A stretch of 64,000 bases of DNA from Mesobacillus persicus (GCF_900109925.1 NZ_FOBW01000008.1:163861-227860), one strand, 5' to 3'. Positions 8,199-17,870 are shown, counted from the stretch's first letter. Translations and numbers: made by a program. The notes: generated by a model not told the origin, from the sequence alone.

Positions 8199-8705
8199 TC
8201 ACACCAGAGAAAGACGAAAACCTAATACTTTTATTCCATCCTCTGCCGGGATAAAATCAGATTCTGGCACACGCTCAAATCCTAAGTTTTCATAGAGATT
8301 CCTGGCTTCATTCATAAATTCACCAGTATGTAAGCCGATGGATTGATAGCCTTTCGCTATGGCCCTTTCCATACATTCATTGATCAATCTTTTTGCAGCG
8401 CCTTTCCCACGGGCTTCAGGGGAAACTGCCAGCATTCGGATTTCTGGATACTCCAATTCCTCCACTTTTCCATCATACGCATCGATTTTTGCCGGAAACA
8501 ATGCAACACTCGCAATGATTTCCCCAGCGAGTTCCGCAACGAGTAGATCCACACCCTCTTCCACATCTGCCTCAGATAAAATCGCTTTTTTCAATTCTTG
8601 CCAATGACCTTGAGGGATTTTAGCGATATGGTCTTCGTAGGCCTTTACTCTTTGTTCACGTATGAATGGAAGTTCCTCTTCTTTTGCATCTCGTATTCTA
8701 ATCAA
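8199..8705 (-). CDS. GNAT-family N-acetyltransferase
   Basis: A 168-residue single-domain GNAT enzyme. The acetyl-CoA-binding motif A is visible as IRMLAVSPEARGKGAAKRLI (about residues 89-108), and motif B near the C-terminus as NEARNLYENLGFERV. It transfers acetyl from acetyl-CoA to an unknown amine. Translation appears to start at TTG 8705, with GGAAGGAGA 7 bases upstream. It lies 18 bases after the stop of the upstream gluthathionyl-reductase-like gene, so the two may be co-transcribed. Confidence 0.85.
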   Translation of the reverse strand: MIRIRDAKEEELPFIREQRVKAYEDHIAKIPQGHWQELKKAILSEADVEEGVDLLVAELAGEIIASVALFPAKIDAYDGKVEELEYPEIRMLAVSPEARGKGAAKRLINECMERAIAKGYQSIGLHTGEFMNEARNLYENLGFERVPESDFIPAEDGIKVLGFRLSLV

Positions 8706-8723
8706 GAGTTTGTCTCCTTCCGA

Positions 8724-9740
8724 TTATTTCACTAAAAATTTACCTTCGGACTGACTTAATACTTGTCGATTATGTTTTGAGAGCAAACCTGATAAATCTG
8801 GTCCTTTTGGTAAAATGCTGTTATGCCCTTTTTGATCATCACTCGATAGATGATTCGATAAGTAATAATGCACTTTGATTGCATGAAAATCAGTCGTATC
8901 ACCAAACCCCGGCGTCTGGTACAAATCACATAAATAACCCCAAAGATTTGGAAAATCAATGATACGATTGCGGTTTGTCTTGAATGCAGAAAAGTAAGCC
9001 ACATCAAAACGAATAAGTGTTGCATAAAATCGGACATCTGAATCCGTAATAAAATCTCCAAACAAATACCGCTGTTTTGAAAGACGGTCCTCTAACTCAT
9101 CTAATCTAGCAAACAAGGCATCGTATGCTTGTTCATAGGCTTGTTGCGACTGAGCAAACCCACATTTATATACACCATTATTTACCTCGTGAAAAATGAC
9201 ATCATTTAAAGCATCAATTTCTTCTCTTAGGGGATCAGGATATAAATCCGGGGCATTTTTTTTATGAAATGGTGCCCAAACCGTTTCGAAATAGTTGGTC
9301 AACTTAAAATAGTCATTGTTGACGACCTTTCCTTCTATTAAATCGACAATTGCTGGAACCGTTGGTCGGCCATTATAATCAACATCCGCATTTTTATATA
9401 CTTCACTTAAATATTGAATTCCTAATACCGGATCGACTCCACCAGGATCCAAAGAGAATTCCCAATCAACATGCGGGAGATTTGGGCGCAAGAGGCTTGC
9501 TGTGCCTAAACTGATGACATCTTCCAAACCAAGAACTTTCCGGACAATAACAGACCGGTGTGCCCAAGGACAAACCGCTGACCACAGAAGTCGGTAACGG
9601 CCCGCTTCTACCGGAAGTTCTCCCTCTTTCTCTCCAAACGGGGTAATGAATCGATTTTTTTGCCGGTTAAATGACCCATCTTTTTTTATTTCCTTCACTG
9701 ACTTTGAATCAGAGTTACTTTCTTCATTTGATTGTGACAT
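8724..9740 (-). CDS. Glutathionyl-hydroquinone reductase-like (Xi-class GST)
   Basis: A 338-residue protein of the YqjG/ECM4 Xi-class glutathione transferase family. The thioredoxin-like domain carries the catalytic CPWAHR motif near residue 60, and a C-terminal helical GST domain follows (about 180-320, with YLFGDFITDSDVRFYATL). Family members reduce glutathionyl-hydroquinones. Bacilli normally make bacillithiol rather than glutathione, so the natural thiol substrate may differ (inference). ATG 9740 is chosen over TTG 9746 because AAAGGAG lies 7 bases upstream. Confidence 0.87.
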   Translation of the reverse strand: MSQSNEESNSDSKSVKEIKKDGSFNRQKNRFITPFGEKEGELPVEAGRYRLLWSAVCPWAHRSVIVRKVLGLEDVISLGTASLLRPNLPHVDWEFSLDPGGVDPVLGIQYLSEVYKNADVDYNGRPTVPAIVDLIEGKVVNNDYFKLTNYFETVWAPFHKKNAPDLYPDPLREEIDALNDVIFHEVNNGVYKCGFAQSQQAYEQAYDALFARLDELEDRLSKQRYLFGDFITDSDVRFYATLIRFDVAYFSAFKTNRNRIIDFPNLWGYLCDLYQTPGFGDTTDFHAIKVHYYLSNHLSSDDQKGHNSILPKGPDLSGLLSKHNRQVLSQSEGKFLVK

Positions 9741-9988
9741 GGCCAATCTCCTTTCCGACGAACAAAATTCCCATCCACAGAAAATCTGTTTTCTAGTTCT
9801 GCCTTATTTTCTTAAGTATATAAGAGTAGTTAGAATATTCATACCCTTTTATTTGCCTAGGCATTAACATAAATGCCTGCCTCAAGGGCATTCTAATGGC
9901 GATTAAAAACTCAGGAAAATTTGAAAAAACTCCTTAGGCAAAATGAACGAAAAAAACGATTTCAACCAAACGACGTGGAGGTCTTCTC

Positions 9989-10864
9989 ATGAGCAACTCA
10001 AACAATCAGGAAAATCAAAATCTATTCCCTCCCCAGCATCAAGAGGAACACCCTGGCATGGAATATAAAATGGACCCGCTACCTGTTTTCGACGATCAGA
10101 AGTACATAGGAAGTGATAAGTTGAAAGATAAAGTCGCTCTGATTACTGGTGGAGACAGCGGAATTGGCCGCGCTGTGGCTTTGGCATTTGCCAAGGAAGG
10201 CGCAGATATTGTTTTTGTTTATTATAATGAAGAGAAAGATGCAGAAAAAACGGAGGAACTCATTAAAGCAACTGGACGCAGATGCTTAGCGATTTCCGGT
10301 GATATTGCGGATGAATCCTTTTGTAAACAAGTAGTGGCAGATACCATCCAAACCTTTGGGAAACTGAATGTCCTTGTAAACAACGCTGCTGTTCAATATG
10401 TACAAAATGGACTAGAAAACATTTCAACCGAGCAGATGCTTCGGACTTTCCAAGTTAATATATTTGGGATGTTTTTCTTAACCAAAGCCGCTCTTGCTCA
10501 TATGAAACAAAACTCTAGCATCATCAACACCACATCTCTTTCAGCCTATGAAGGAAATCCGCAACTCATTGACTATTCGGCAACAAAAGGAGCGATTGTT
10601 TCATTTACTCGCTCTTTATCTAAATCACTAGCTCCTAAAGGAATTCGAGTGAATGGGGTTGCTCCCGGCAAGGTTTGGACTCCGCTTATTCCTTCTTCCT
10701 TCCCGGCAGATCAAGTCGCAAAATGGGGCAGCAAAACGGCGATGAAACGTGCTGGCCAGCCAGTAGAATTTGGACCGGCCTATGTATATTTAGCCTCTAA
10801 TGATTCTTCCTATGTGACAGGGCAAATTTTGCATCTAAATGGAGGGCTGTTTGTAACAAGCTAA
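9989..10864 (+). CDS. SDR oxidoreductase, general-stress (YdaD/Gsp39) type
   Basis: A 291-residue short-chain dehydrogenase with the long polar N-terminal extension (about 45 residues) typical of the Bacillus YdaD/YhxC/YhxD stress proteins. It has the cofactor motif TGGDSGIGRAVA (about 52-63), NNAA, catalytic Ser in TTSLSAYEG and the YSATKGA YxxxK pair. NAD(P)-dependent; substrate unknown. In B. subtilis, relatives are sigma-B controlled, but I could not identify a convincing sigma-B promoter here. The start ATG has GTGGAGGTC upstream. Confidence 0.88.
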   Translation: MSNSNNQENQNLFPPQHQEEHPGMEYKMDPLPVFDDQKYIGSDKLKDKVALITGGDSGIGRAVALAFAKEGADIVFVYYNEEKDAEKTEELIKATGRRCLAISGDIADESFCKQVVADTIQTFGKLNVLVNNAAVQYVQNGLENISTEQMLRTFQVNIFGMFFLTKAALAHMKQNSSIINTTSLSAYEGNPQLIDYSATKGAIVSFTRSLSKSLAPKGIRVNGVAPGKVWTPLIPSSFPADQVAKWGSKTAMKRAGQPVEFGPAYVYLASNDSSYVTGQILHLNGGLFVTS

Positions 10865-10949
10865 ATGAATGAATGCTATGGTCAGGCTTCCAAAAGGAAG
10901 CTGATCCAGCTTTTTTATCACCCAACGAACCTCCTTTACATGTTTCAAA

Positions 10950-11816
10950 TCATAATTGTTTATGAGAGTTAAGGAACTCTATAAGACTTTCATCCGTGTC
11001 TTTTGATGAATAACCAAGCCAAATCAAATGGCCCCATGTGTCCAATAGACATAATTGAGAATGTGGTATATTTTCATGAGCAAAATACGGATGTTCTAGA
11101 GGGACCGATCCATCATGTTTGCTGTGCATGATAAGGGTTGGACAATTGATCGCCTGTAACGTTTCAACAGATACCTCTTTAATCTGTTCTAAATCTAGAA
11201 AAAACCCATCTCTGGACCGTTGTCGGTTATTCATTTTTCTCACTGCTTCAACATCATCTCTACTATGCATCCCCTTTGCTTCTTTGTAGGTTAGTTTACT
11301 AAAAGAGGGAAACATCTGATTAAAAATGAACTGTGGAAATACATTATTCATACTAGAAATTAGCTTCCATGTGTATTTTTCTGTTTGTGGACGAAATAAT
11401 ATTCTCGCCGCTTTGTATTCTTTATCTTTTGGGGTAAGCCATTCTTTCGTAACAGCGGATTGGAGCGTAAGTGAACAAACCCTGTCTGGATAGTTGGCAG
11501 CAAAATATATACCACTAGGACCGCCTGCGGATATAGCAAGTAGATGGACTTTTTGTAAATCTAAGTGTTTCAATAACTTCAAATAATACTCGCACGCGGT
11601 CGATAAACTTTCTCCCACTGCTTTTGATGTGCCGCCATATCCCGCTCTTGATGGAGTAATGACCGAGAATCCATTCTCTACTAATGCTTGATACCCAAAT
11701 TCTTCATGACAATTGGAATGTCCGCCGTGAAAGACAAATATCGGCTCGCCATCACCAATAATTGAATATTCAATAGTTAATCCATCCACAGCAAAACTCT
11801 CTATTCTTCGTTCCAT
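10950..11816 (-). CDS. Alpha/beta-hydrolase
   Basis: A 288-residue alpha/beta-hydrolase fold protein. Visible elements are the oxyanion-loop motif FHGGHSN (near residue 30), nucleophile elbow AISAGG (near 100), acid residue in HSKHDGSVPL (near 232) and catalytic His in WGHL (near 260). It probably hydrolyses an ester or similar small substrate in the cytosol; no signal peptide is present. A run of seven Gs precedes ATG 11816 as ribosome site. Single gene. Confidence 0.85.
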   Translation of the reverse strand: MERRIESFAVDGLTIEYSIIGDGEPIFVFHGGHSNCHEEFGYQALVENGFSVITPSRAGYGGTSKAVGESLSTACEYYLKLLKHLDLQKVHLLAISAGGPSGIYFAANYPDRVCSLTLQSAVTKEWLTPKDKEYKAARILFRPQTEKYTWKLISSMNNVFPQFIFNQMFPSFSKLTYKEAKGMHSRDDVEAVRKMNNRQRSRDGFFLDLEQIKEVSVETLQAINCPTLIMHSKHDGSVPLEHPYFAHENIPHSQLCLLDTWGHLIWLGYSSKDTDESLIEFLNSHKQL

Positions 11817-11962
11817 GAGAAATCCCCCCCTTGCTCTATTAGAGTACTTATCTTTTAAATTGTCTATCTAATTTTTCAGTTTATTCTTTAGTTTCCCTCC
11901 TGATGCGCTTTTTTTATAAGGATGTTCAAGCTCCTCTTCTAGGCACGCGCCGATGCAAAAAA

Positions 11963-12003
11963 GGTGCCAGGCACCATCCAGATTCTGGATGGTGCCTGGC
12001 ACC
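11963..12003 (-). terminator. Perfect 20-1-20 palindrome (GGTGCCAGGCACC element), terminator of dctP
   Basis: GGTGCCAGGCACCATCCAGA and its exact complement are separated by one T. On the minus strand TTTTTTGC follows, so it should terminate the TRAP operon. GGTGCCAGGCACC motifs recur between genes in many Bacillaceae, so it may have originated as a mobile repeat. Confidence 0.8.
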
Positions 12004-12016
12004 TCAAATGTTTTCT

Positions 12017-13123
12017 TTATTCTGTTACTGCAGAAATTTCCTCTTCAAGCTTATCAAGAATCGCACCGTCTACTGTGGAGATGTTTTCTCTGTAGTAGTC
12101 ACGGATTGGAAGTGCCAGTTTTCTGAACTCTTCACGTTGTTCTTCTGTTAGCTCAATGATTTCCGTTGGATTGTCCGTATCATTTTCCATTGCTTCCGCA
12201 TACTCTGTGTTTTGGCGATCTTGCTCGTCATACACCCAATCTTGCATTTCATCGACGGTTTCACTGATTACGTTTTGTACATTTTCTGGTTGGCTGTTAT
12301 ACCAATCTGTATTTACTGTTGTCATCGCAACATAGTTGTTGTGGTTTGATAAAGTTACTGTATCTTGAACTTCATTGAAAGCTGCATCATAGATGAAGAA
12401 AACAGGGTTTTCTTGTCCGTCAACGGTTCCACGATCTAGAGCTGTATACAATTCTCCCCAAGGCAATGCTTGTGGGCTTGCTCCATACGCTTTATACGAT
12501 TCTTGCATTAAAGGAGACTCTTGAATTCGCATATTAAATCCATCAAAATCAGCTGGCTCACGTAGCCCTTTGTTACTAGACCACGCCATGGCTCCCTCTG
12601 TCCAAAATGCAAGCGGTGTAATTCCATGTGTTTCGTATTGTTTTACCAAGTCAACATTCAACGCTTCACTTGTATTTAAAATTTCTTGTGTTTTTTCCAC
12701 GCTGTCCGGAAACAAGAAATGTAAGGCAAAGATTTGGCCTTCCATCACCATATTACCAGTAAAACCAGGTGACATAACTGCGAGTTCCACAGCACCACCT
12801 TGCAAGGCTGCTACTTGGTCTGTTTCTGTCCCTAGGCCACCATACTCATATGGTTCCACCGTAATTTTACCATCTGTCTTTTCACTAATACGCTTCGCAA
12901 ATTCTTCTGCATAAACATATTGTACTTGACCTTGAACTTCCTCTGTTACGAAACGCCATGTAGCGGTATCAAACTCATCAGATGTTGCATCCCCATTTCC
13001 TGAGTCTGCGCCTGAATCACCACTGTCTGAATTTGCTTCCTCGTTGTTTCCACATGCGGCTAAAAATAGTCCTAACGTCAGCATAAATACGATTGCTAGA
13101 ATTTGTTTCTTGTTAAAGATAAT
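12017..13123 (-). CDS. dctP: TRAP transporter solute-binding protein DctP, lipoprotein
   Basis: A periplasmic-type binding protein of the DctP family, about 368 residues. The signal peptide ends in a lipobox, GLFLAAC, followed by a Gly/Ser/Asp-rich linker and the DctP fold (EPADFDGFNMRIQESPLM and ALPWGELYTALDRGTVDGQE are family hallmarks). The first ATG (13084) would give only MLTLGLFLAAC, without a basic n-region. Upstream in frame lies (I)IFNKKQILAIVF; AGGGGG sits 4 bases before ATT 13123 and 7 before ATC 13120, so translation probably begins at a rare codon. Last gene of the Q-M-P operon; substrate is an organic acid or similar anion, unknown. Confidence 0.88.
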   Translation of the reverse strand: MIFNKKQILAIVFMLTLGLFLAACGNNEEANSDSGDSGADSGNGDATSDEFDTATWRFVTEEVQGQVQYVYAEEFAKRISEKTDGKITVEPYEYGGLGTETDQVAALQGGAVELAVMSPGFTGNMVMEGQIFALHFLFPDSVEKTQEILNTSEALNVDLVKQYETHGITPLAFWTEGAMAWSSNKGLREPADFDGFNMRIQESPLMQESYKAYGASPQALPWGELYTALDRGTVDGQENPVFFIYDAAFNEVQDTVTLSNHNNYVAMTTVNTDWYNSQPENVQNVISETVDEMQDWVYDEQDRQNTEYAEAMENDTDNPTEIIELTEEQREEFRKLALPIRDYYRENISTVDGAILDKLEEEISAVTE

Positions 13124-13186
13124 AAAACCCCCTATTTGTTTTTAAATGTATTTAAGGATTCCTACATTCGCAGAAATCGACTTAAC

Positions 13187-14461
13187 TTAATCAGGAATCA
13201 GCATTAACGATAATTCCGGTATGAAAATTAACAGTACTGATATAACGAGTAACATAATGATAAATGGTGGTGTTCCTCTGATTACATCCATATAGGACTT
13301 ATTGAACACGGCACTAGCGGTAAAAATATCGACCCCAAACGGAGGGGTTGCTGAACCTAGTGCAGCCTGGAACGTAATCACGATCCCTAAATGGATGAGG
13401 TCTACACCCGCTGCCTCTGCCGCAGGAGCAAAGATCGGTGTAAGAATCAAGATAACCACAATCGGATCGACGAACATACATCCGATAAAGAAGAAAATAC
13501 TTACCATGATTAGCACAAATATCGCACTAGGATCTGTTCCCAATACAGTCTCTGTAATTTGCTGCGGAATTCTCGCGTAGCCTAGGACCCAAGTAAACAC
13601 TTGGCCTCCTGCCACTAGCACAAATACCGCTGAAGAAACTAACCCTGTGGATAATGCAATCTTCGGTATTTCTTTTATATGAATCGAACGATAGATGACT
13701 ACTTCCAAGATAAAGGCATACAGCACGCTAATCGCGGCCGCTTCGGTCGGTGTGAAATAACCGGAGTAGATCCCCCATACAATAATGACTGGGAACCCTA
13801 AAGGTAAAAGTGCCTTTCTTAAAAATACTAATCTATCTTTCCATGGTACCTTGTCTGCTAAAGGAATGTCTTTTATCTTTGCATAAAAATAACTGTATAC
13901 CGCAAAGCTTCCAAAGACGATCAAGCCAGGAATAATCCCTGCGATAAATAAGTCACCGACGGATACGCTTCCTGCTGCAAGGGCATAAATAATCATTCCA
14001 ATACTCGGTGGAATCAATAACGCTACGTCACTGGAGTTGATAATCAGTGCAATGGCACTAGAGTCTTTATAACCAGCCTTGAGCAATCTCTCACGCATCG
14101 GCTTACCAATAGCTACCACCGTCGCCTGCGTCGAGCCCGAAATGGCCCCAAAAAGTGTACATGCTGCAGAAGTCGTAACCGCATACCCTCCGCGTATATG
14201 CCCGATAAAAGATCCGATAAAGTCCAATAGTCGATTGGACGTTTTCCCTGATGTCATAATATCCGCCGCAAAAATAAACATCGGAACAGCCAATAACACG
14301 GGTGATTCAATCCCGGTTAACAACTGGTCAATCAGCAATTCCGGTCGCAAATTTGGAAAGAAGATAAATGCTACAGCAACAGGAGCTACGATTAGCGGGA
14401 TCATCATCGGAAAATTTAGCAATAGTAAAACAACCATAATCGCTAATAGTGTTGCTACCAT
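13187..14461 (-). CDS. dctM: TRAP transporter large permease DctM
   Basis: A 424-residue protein with about twelve membrane segments, the large subunit of a TRAP transporter, which forms the ion-coupled transport channel. Family signs include PMFIFAADIMTSG, GAISGSTQATVVAIGKPM, SSDVALLIPPSIGMIIYA and FFIGCMFVDPIVVILILTPI. It lies between the small permease and the binding protein. Import is driven by a sodium or proton gradient with DctQ and DctP. Confidence 0.93.
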   Translation of the reverse strand: MVATLLAIMVVLLLLNFPMMIPLIVAPVAVAFIFFPNLRPELLIDQLLTGIESPVLLAVPMFIFAADIMTSGKTSNRLLDFIGSFIGHIRGGYAVTTSAACTLFGAISGSTQATVVAIGKPMRERLLKAGYKDSSAIALIINSSDVALLIPPSIGMIIYALAAGSVSVGDLFIAGIIPGLIVFGSFAVYSYFYAKIKDIPLADKVPWKDRLVFLRKALLPLGFPVIIVWGIYSGYFTPTEAAAISVLYAFILEVVIYRSIHIKEIPKIALSTGLVSSAVFVLVAGGQVFTWVLGYARIPQQITETVLGTDPSAIFVLIMVSIFFFIGCMFVDPIVVILILTPIFAPAAEAAGVDLIHLGIVITFQAALGSATPPFGVDIFTASAVFNKSYMDVIRGTPPFIIMLLVISVLLIFIPELSLMLIPD

Positions 14462-14497
14462 ATTAAATTCCTCTCTATTCGTATTGTCATCTCAAGC

Positions 14498-15070
14498 TTA
14501 CATTGGGAGTTCATGTTCGATTTCCCGCTTATTATCTTTATCGTTGTAATCCACTGCATCGATTCCGAGATAAACTTTGTCCTTCACGCGAATATTAATC
14601 CACATGTTCCGTAAAAATTGAATTCCTCCTAGGAAAAAGCCGATGGGAATAAATAAAACCATTAGGTATTGCGGTATTTGTAAGGCTGGGGTAACGGTGC
14701 CTTTGGCAAATTCTGCCTGTACATACCCTAAGGAGAGATAGGCAAGACCGAGTAGGATAATCGCAGTGGTTCCATTGATCAGAATGGCTAAAACTTTTCT
14801 ACCCTTGAGAGGAGCAAAATCATAAAATGCGGACATACTGATATGTCGCCCTTTTCTAGCTGCATAACCTATTCCCATAAAGGTTGCAATGACAATCGCA
14901 AATTTACTAACCTCTAGATTCCAATAAAAGAAACTCGAATTAAATACTTCCCGTGCAATGATGTTGGCAACAATTACAACTGAGATAAGAATGATGGAGA
15001 AACTCAAAATATACTCTTCTAGCTTCATCATCAACTTGTCAATCACATTAAAAACTTTCAAGTCGCGCAT
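14498..15070 (-). CDS. dctQ: TRAP transporter small permease DctQ
   Basis: A 190-residue protein with four membrane segments, including YWNLEVSKFAIVIATFMGIGYAARKGRHI-type features of DctQ (key residues W, G, GRHI near residues 50-75). First gene of the TRAP operon, 36 bases before dctM. No sensor kinase or regulator sits next to it, so the inducing substrate cannot be deduced from context. Confidence 0.9.
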   Translation of the reverse strand: MRDLKVFNVIDKLMMKLEEYILSFSIILISVVIVANIIAREVFNSSFFYWNLEVSKFAIVIATFMGIGYAARKGRHISMSAFYDFAPLKGRKVLAILINGTTAIILLGLAYLSLGYVQAEFAKGTVTPALQIPQYLMVLFIPIGFFLGGIQFLRNMWINIRVKDKVYLGIDAVDYNDKDNKREIEHELPM

Positions 15071-15448
15071 TCCTCCCCTCTTTCACTTCATTTGGTACAA
15101 ATGTACTAAGGATCAGTTAAATTAATGGTATGTGAAAATACCACTCGCCTCAACTTCCAAATACGCCGATTATTTCCAGTAAACTTCTAAATAGATGGAT
15201 GAGACCTGTTTAGCCCAGAAAATTCTTAAAGATCCTGCCAAATCGTCTAATATACTCTGAATATATTAATCTAATTCATAAATTCGAAATATTTTAAAAA
15301 GATAATTATATGCAGACTATTCACGTTTTTATCTAAACATGATGATTTCGATAAGAAAACTGTAAAATAACTAGGATAAATGGTACCATCCTATATAGAG
15401 TCATAAAGATAAAATATTTCAATTTGTTAGAAAAAGAGGTTGTTTTCT
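15071..15448. other. Divergent intergenic region, no gene seen
   Basis: 378 bases between the divergent TRAP operon and the DMT gene. It should contain both promoters. I found no strong consensus promoter, operator palindrome or structured RNA. Confidence 0.5.
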
Positions 15449-16357
15449 ATGTATCCCTATCTATTAATGGTCTTTGTAGTCTTTTGTTATGCTGGAAATA
15501 TACTAGTTGGCAAAGCGATCAATGAGTTGCCACCGTTCACGATTGCCTTTTTTCGGGTATTTGTTGCGTTTGTTGTTTTAATCCCAATTGGAATGAGAAC
15601 CGCTTGGAAAGCTCGTTTTACCTTTTGGGAACATCGGCGGCCCTTTTTGATCATGACCTTAACCGGAGTGACTTTCTTTAATACCTTTATTTATGGAGCG
15701 TTGCAGTTTACAACGGCCACAAATGTAGCCGTATTAGAAACGGTGATTCCCGTTTTGACCGTCCTATTAAGTGTCTATCTATTAAAAGAAAGATTAAGAG
15801 GAATCCAACTGGTTGGGATTCTACTGTCGTTTTTAGGGGCTTTATGGGTGGTAATGGACGGAAGAATTCTTGAAATGGCTTCGATGGCTTGGAATATTGG
15901 GGACGGCATTATGATCGGGGCGATATTAACTTGGGTCGTCTATTCGATTTATGTGAAAAAGTATATGCATTTATTTCCACCGTTCGCATCGCTGTTTGTC
16001 ATGACGGGCGTATCGGTCATCGTGTTGTTGCCGATTATGATGGTGGAATGGTCTGTCGTAGGTGTTCCTACTTTTGTCCTTTCAGACCACCTGATATCAT
16101 TCTTATATCTCGGGATCTTTCCATCCCTAATTGCTTTGATCTTTTATAACCGTGCCGTTGATTTACTAAGTGCCTCACAAGCATCCGTATTCTTAAACCT
16201 AATGCCAATCGTCACCATGATCGGAGCCTACTTCTGGTTAGGCGAAAACATCAGCCTCATGGAAATAACCGGCACCATCATCGTAATCAGCGGAGTCATG
16301 CTAGTCACACAATTCAACCCAAAACCAAAAAAACTACCAATAAAGGCCTCAGTATGA
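15449..16357 (+). CDS. EamA/DMT-family transporter
   Basis: A 302-residue membrane protein with ten hydrophobic segments made of two EamA repeats. Typical sequence is seen near the end of repeat one (TNVAVLETVIPVLTVLLSV then LKERLRGIQLVGILLSFLGA) and in repeat two (SASQASVFLNLMPIVTMIGA). DMT proteins export amino acids or other metabolites; substrate unknown. ATG 15449 is chosen because AAAGAGG lies 9 bases upstream; TTG 15440 overlaps that site. Confidence 0.88.
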   Translation: MYPYLLMVFVVFCYAGNILVGKAINELPPFTIAFFRVFVAFVVLIPIGMRTAWKARFTFWEHRRPFLIMTLTGVTFFNTFIYGALQFTTATNVAVLETVIPVLTVLLSVYLLKERLRGIQLVGILLSFLGALWVVMDGRILEMASMAWNIGDGIMIGAILTWVVYSIYVKKYMHLFPPFASLFVMTGVSVIVLLPIMMVEWSVVGVPTFVLSDHLISFLYLGIFPSLIALIFYNRAVDLLSASQASVFLNLMPIVTMIGAYFWLGENISLMEITGTIIVISGVMLVTQFNPKPKKLPIKASV

Positions 16358-16361
16358 CATG

Positions 16362-16403
16362 GGGACGGTTCTTTTGCTTCCGAGGAAGCAAAAGAACCGT
16401 CCC
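16362..16403. repeat. Paired (inverted) GGGACGG/TGCTTCC element
   Basis: Two perfect 20-base arms (variable bases TT/AA) separated by 2 bases. They form a long hairpin between the convergent DMT and HAAS-like genes and probably terminate both. Confidence 0.9.
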
Positions 16404-16416
16404 TTTGTTTCCACTG

Positions 16417-17172
16417 TCATATCCCCGCTTTCTTCCTTTTTTCCACACTCCATAGATTCAGAAAGAGGACTACGAACATCAATAGAAAAGATCCCAGTTG
16501 AACCATAAGGACTTTTTCAACTCCCCAGTCCGTGAATCGGGTAAATACATCAGGGATAAAAAGGATCGTTGGGAGCCAAATTGGAATCCAGGTTTTACTC
16601 CAAATTGCGGTGGTGATTAAGATACAACAGCAAATCACAATGACAATGATATCTGTTTTCCAATTACCGATAAAAAACGGATCTACCAAAAAATAACTTC
16701 CCACCAATAAGAGAACGATTGTGATGGTTACAACTGAACTTGCAATCATACCCCCAATAAAAAACTTCTTATTAGAATATTGCTTCCGACCAGCTTGCTG
16801 TAAAAAATAAACGTAGATGATAAGGCCCAGCGTAGCAATAATTGGGAAACCCACTACTTGGATACTATTTAATTCAAACTCCCCCCTTATCGCTGGCCCC
16901 ATTAGGAAATAAGCAATGACCCCTAGAAAATAGATGGGAAGAAGCTTAATTAGTTGTTTATAATCCGTCTTCATTTCCTTTTTCAGTGAAGCCATATACT
17001 GTTCGGGTGTAAGATCAATAATGTCCTCGATGCTCCTCCCGCTTTTCTCCACTTCCATGAGATGATCTTTAAGTTCCTCAATTAATTCGTTAATATCCCG
17101 TTCATTTTTTCCGGACACTCTTAAGTACATTCTTAGGTTATCAATAAATTCTTCACTTTTTGATGAAAGCAT
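16417..17172 (-). CDS. Membrane protein with DUF1129/HAAS-like N-terminus
   Basis: A 251-residue protein. The first 70 residues form a soluble helical domain (IDNLRMYLRVSGKNERDINE then LIEELKDHLMEVEKSGRSI) similar to the HAAS/DUF1700-type domain often found beside PadR regulators. The remainder has six hydrophobic segments. Function unknown. It is third in a PadR operon, 24 bases after the related second gene; both share the same soluble-head plus membrane-tail plan, so they are probably paralogues whose products may act together. Confidence 0.75.
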   Translation of the reverse strand: MLSSKSEEFIDNLRMYLRVSGKNERDINELIEELKDHLMEVEKSGRSIEDIIDLTPEQYMASLKKEMKTDYKQLIKLLPIYFLGVIAYFLMGPAIRGEFELNSIQVVGFPIIATLGLIIYVYFLQQAGRKQYSNKKFFIGGMIASSVVTITIVLLLVGSYFLVDPFFIGNWKTDIIVIVICCCILITTAIWSKTWIPIWLPTILFIPDVFTRFTDWGVEKVLMVQLGSFLLMFVVLFLNLWSVEKRKKAGI

Positions 17173-17195
17173 CTCCTTACCTCCTTCCCCTTTTC

Positions 17196-17870
17196 TTACA
17201 CTCCTTTTACTTTCTTACTCACATACATGGCGAATAAAATTACACTACCAACGAGGAACGATGCCCACCACGAAAAATCAAACGACGGACCGCTTTCGGG
17301 TAGAAACTTGACTAATAACAATACAGCAGCCATTCCTGCTGCACCGATGAATCCTGCAATCATTGTTTCTCTACGTGTCTTCCGTTTTTCTTTGAACAAT
17401 GAGCGTTCGACCATCTTAAAGATAAATACAATTGTAAAAATGACAAAGGCTGCAATGATAAGTGCAATCACCATCACTGAAATTGGGTGAACCATTGTGT
17501 CTACATCTGTAAATGGAGATAAAACAAGGAAAAGAACACCTCTAATAATCAATACCCAGCCGAGAATATTCCCAATGATTCCTCCAATAAATGGGATAAA
17601 CTCTCGTTTCTTCTCCTTTGGGAGATGTTCAATCATCTCATCCGCAAAGCCCCTTGGATCATCACCAAAGATGTCTTTTGCTGTTTTCCCAGCCTGTTGG
17701 CCATCTAGTAAATGATCAAGCAATTCCATCAGCACTTCTTCCGATTTTTGCTCGGAAAGAGAAAACTGAAGTCGAATATAAATGAGCAAATCACTATAAT
17801 AGGCCTCGTTTTCTGGAGTTAACCTTTCCCTTTTCCGATTGTTTTCTTCAATTAATTTCTTGGCGTTCAT
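17196..17870 (-). CDS. Membrane protein, PadR-partner with DUF1129/HAAS-like head
   Basis: About 224 residues. An N-terminal helical segment (LLIYIRLQFSLSEQKSEEVL then MELLDHLLDGQQAGKTAKDI) precedes four membrane helices. It resembles the next gene in plan. ATG 17870 is chosen because GGGGAGGAG lies just upstream and it overlaps the padR stop as ATGA; a longer frame from 17924 would cover the end of padR. Translational coupling to padR implies co-regulation. Role unknown. Confidence 0.78.
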   Translation of the reverse strand: MNAKKLIEENNRKRERLTPENEAYYSDLLIYIRLQFSLSEQKSEEVLMELLDHLLDGQQAGKTAKDIFGDDPRGFADEMIEHLPKEKKREFIPFIGGIIGNILGWVLIIRGVLFLVLSPFTDVDTMVHPISVMVIALIIAAFVIFTIVFIFKMVERSLFKEKRKTRRETMIAGFIGAAGMAAVLLLVKFLPESGPSFDFSWWASFLVGSVILFAMYVSKKVKGV

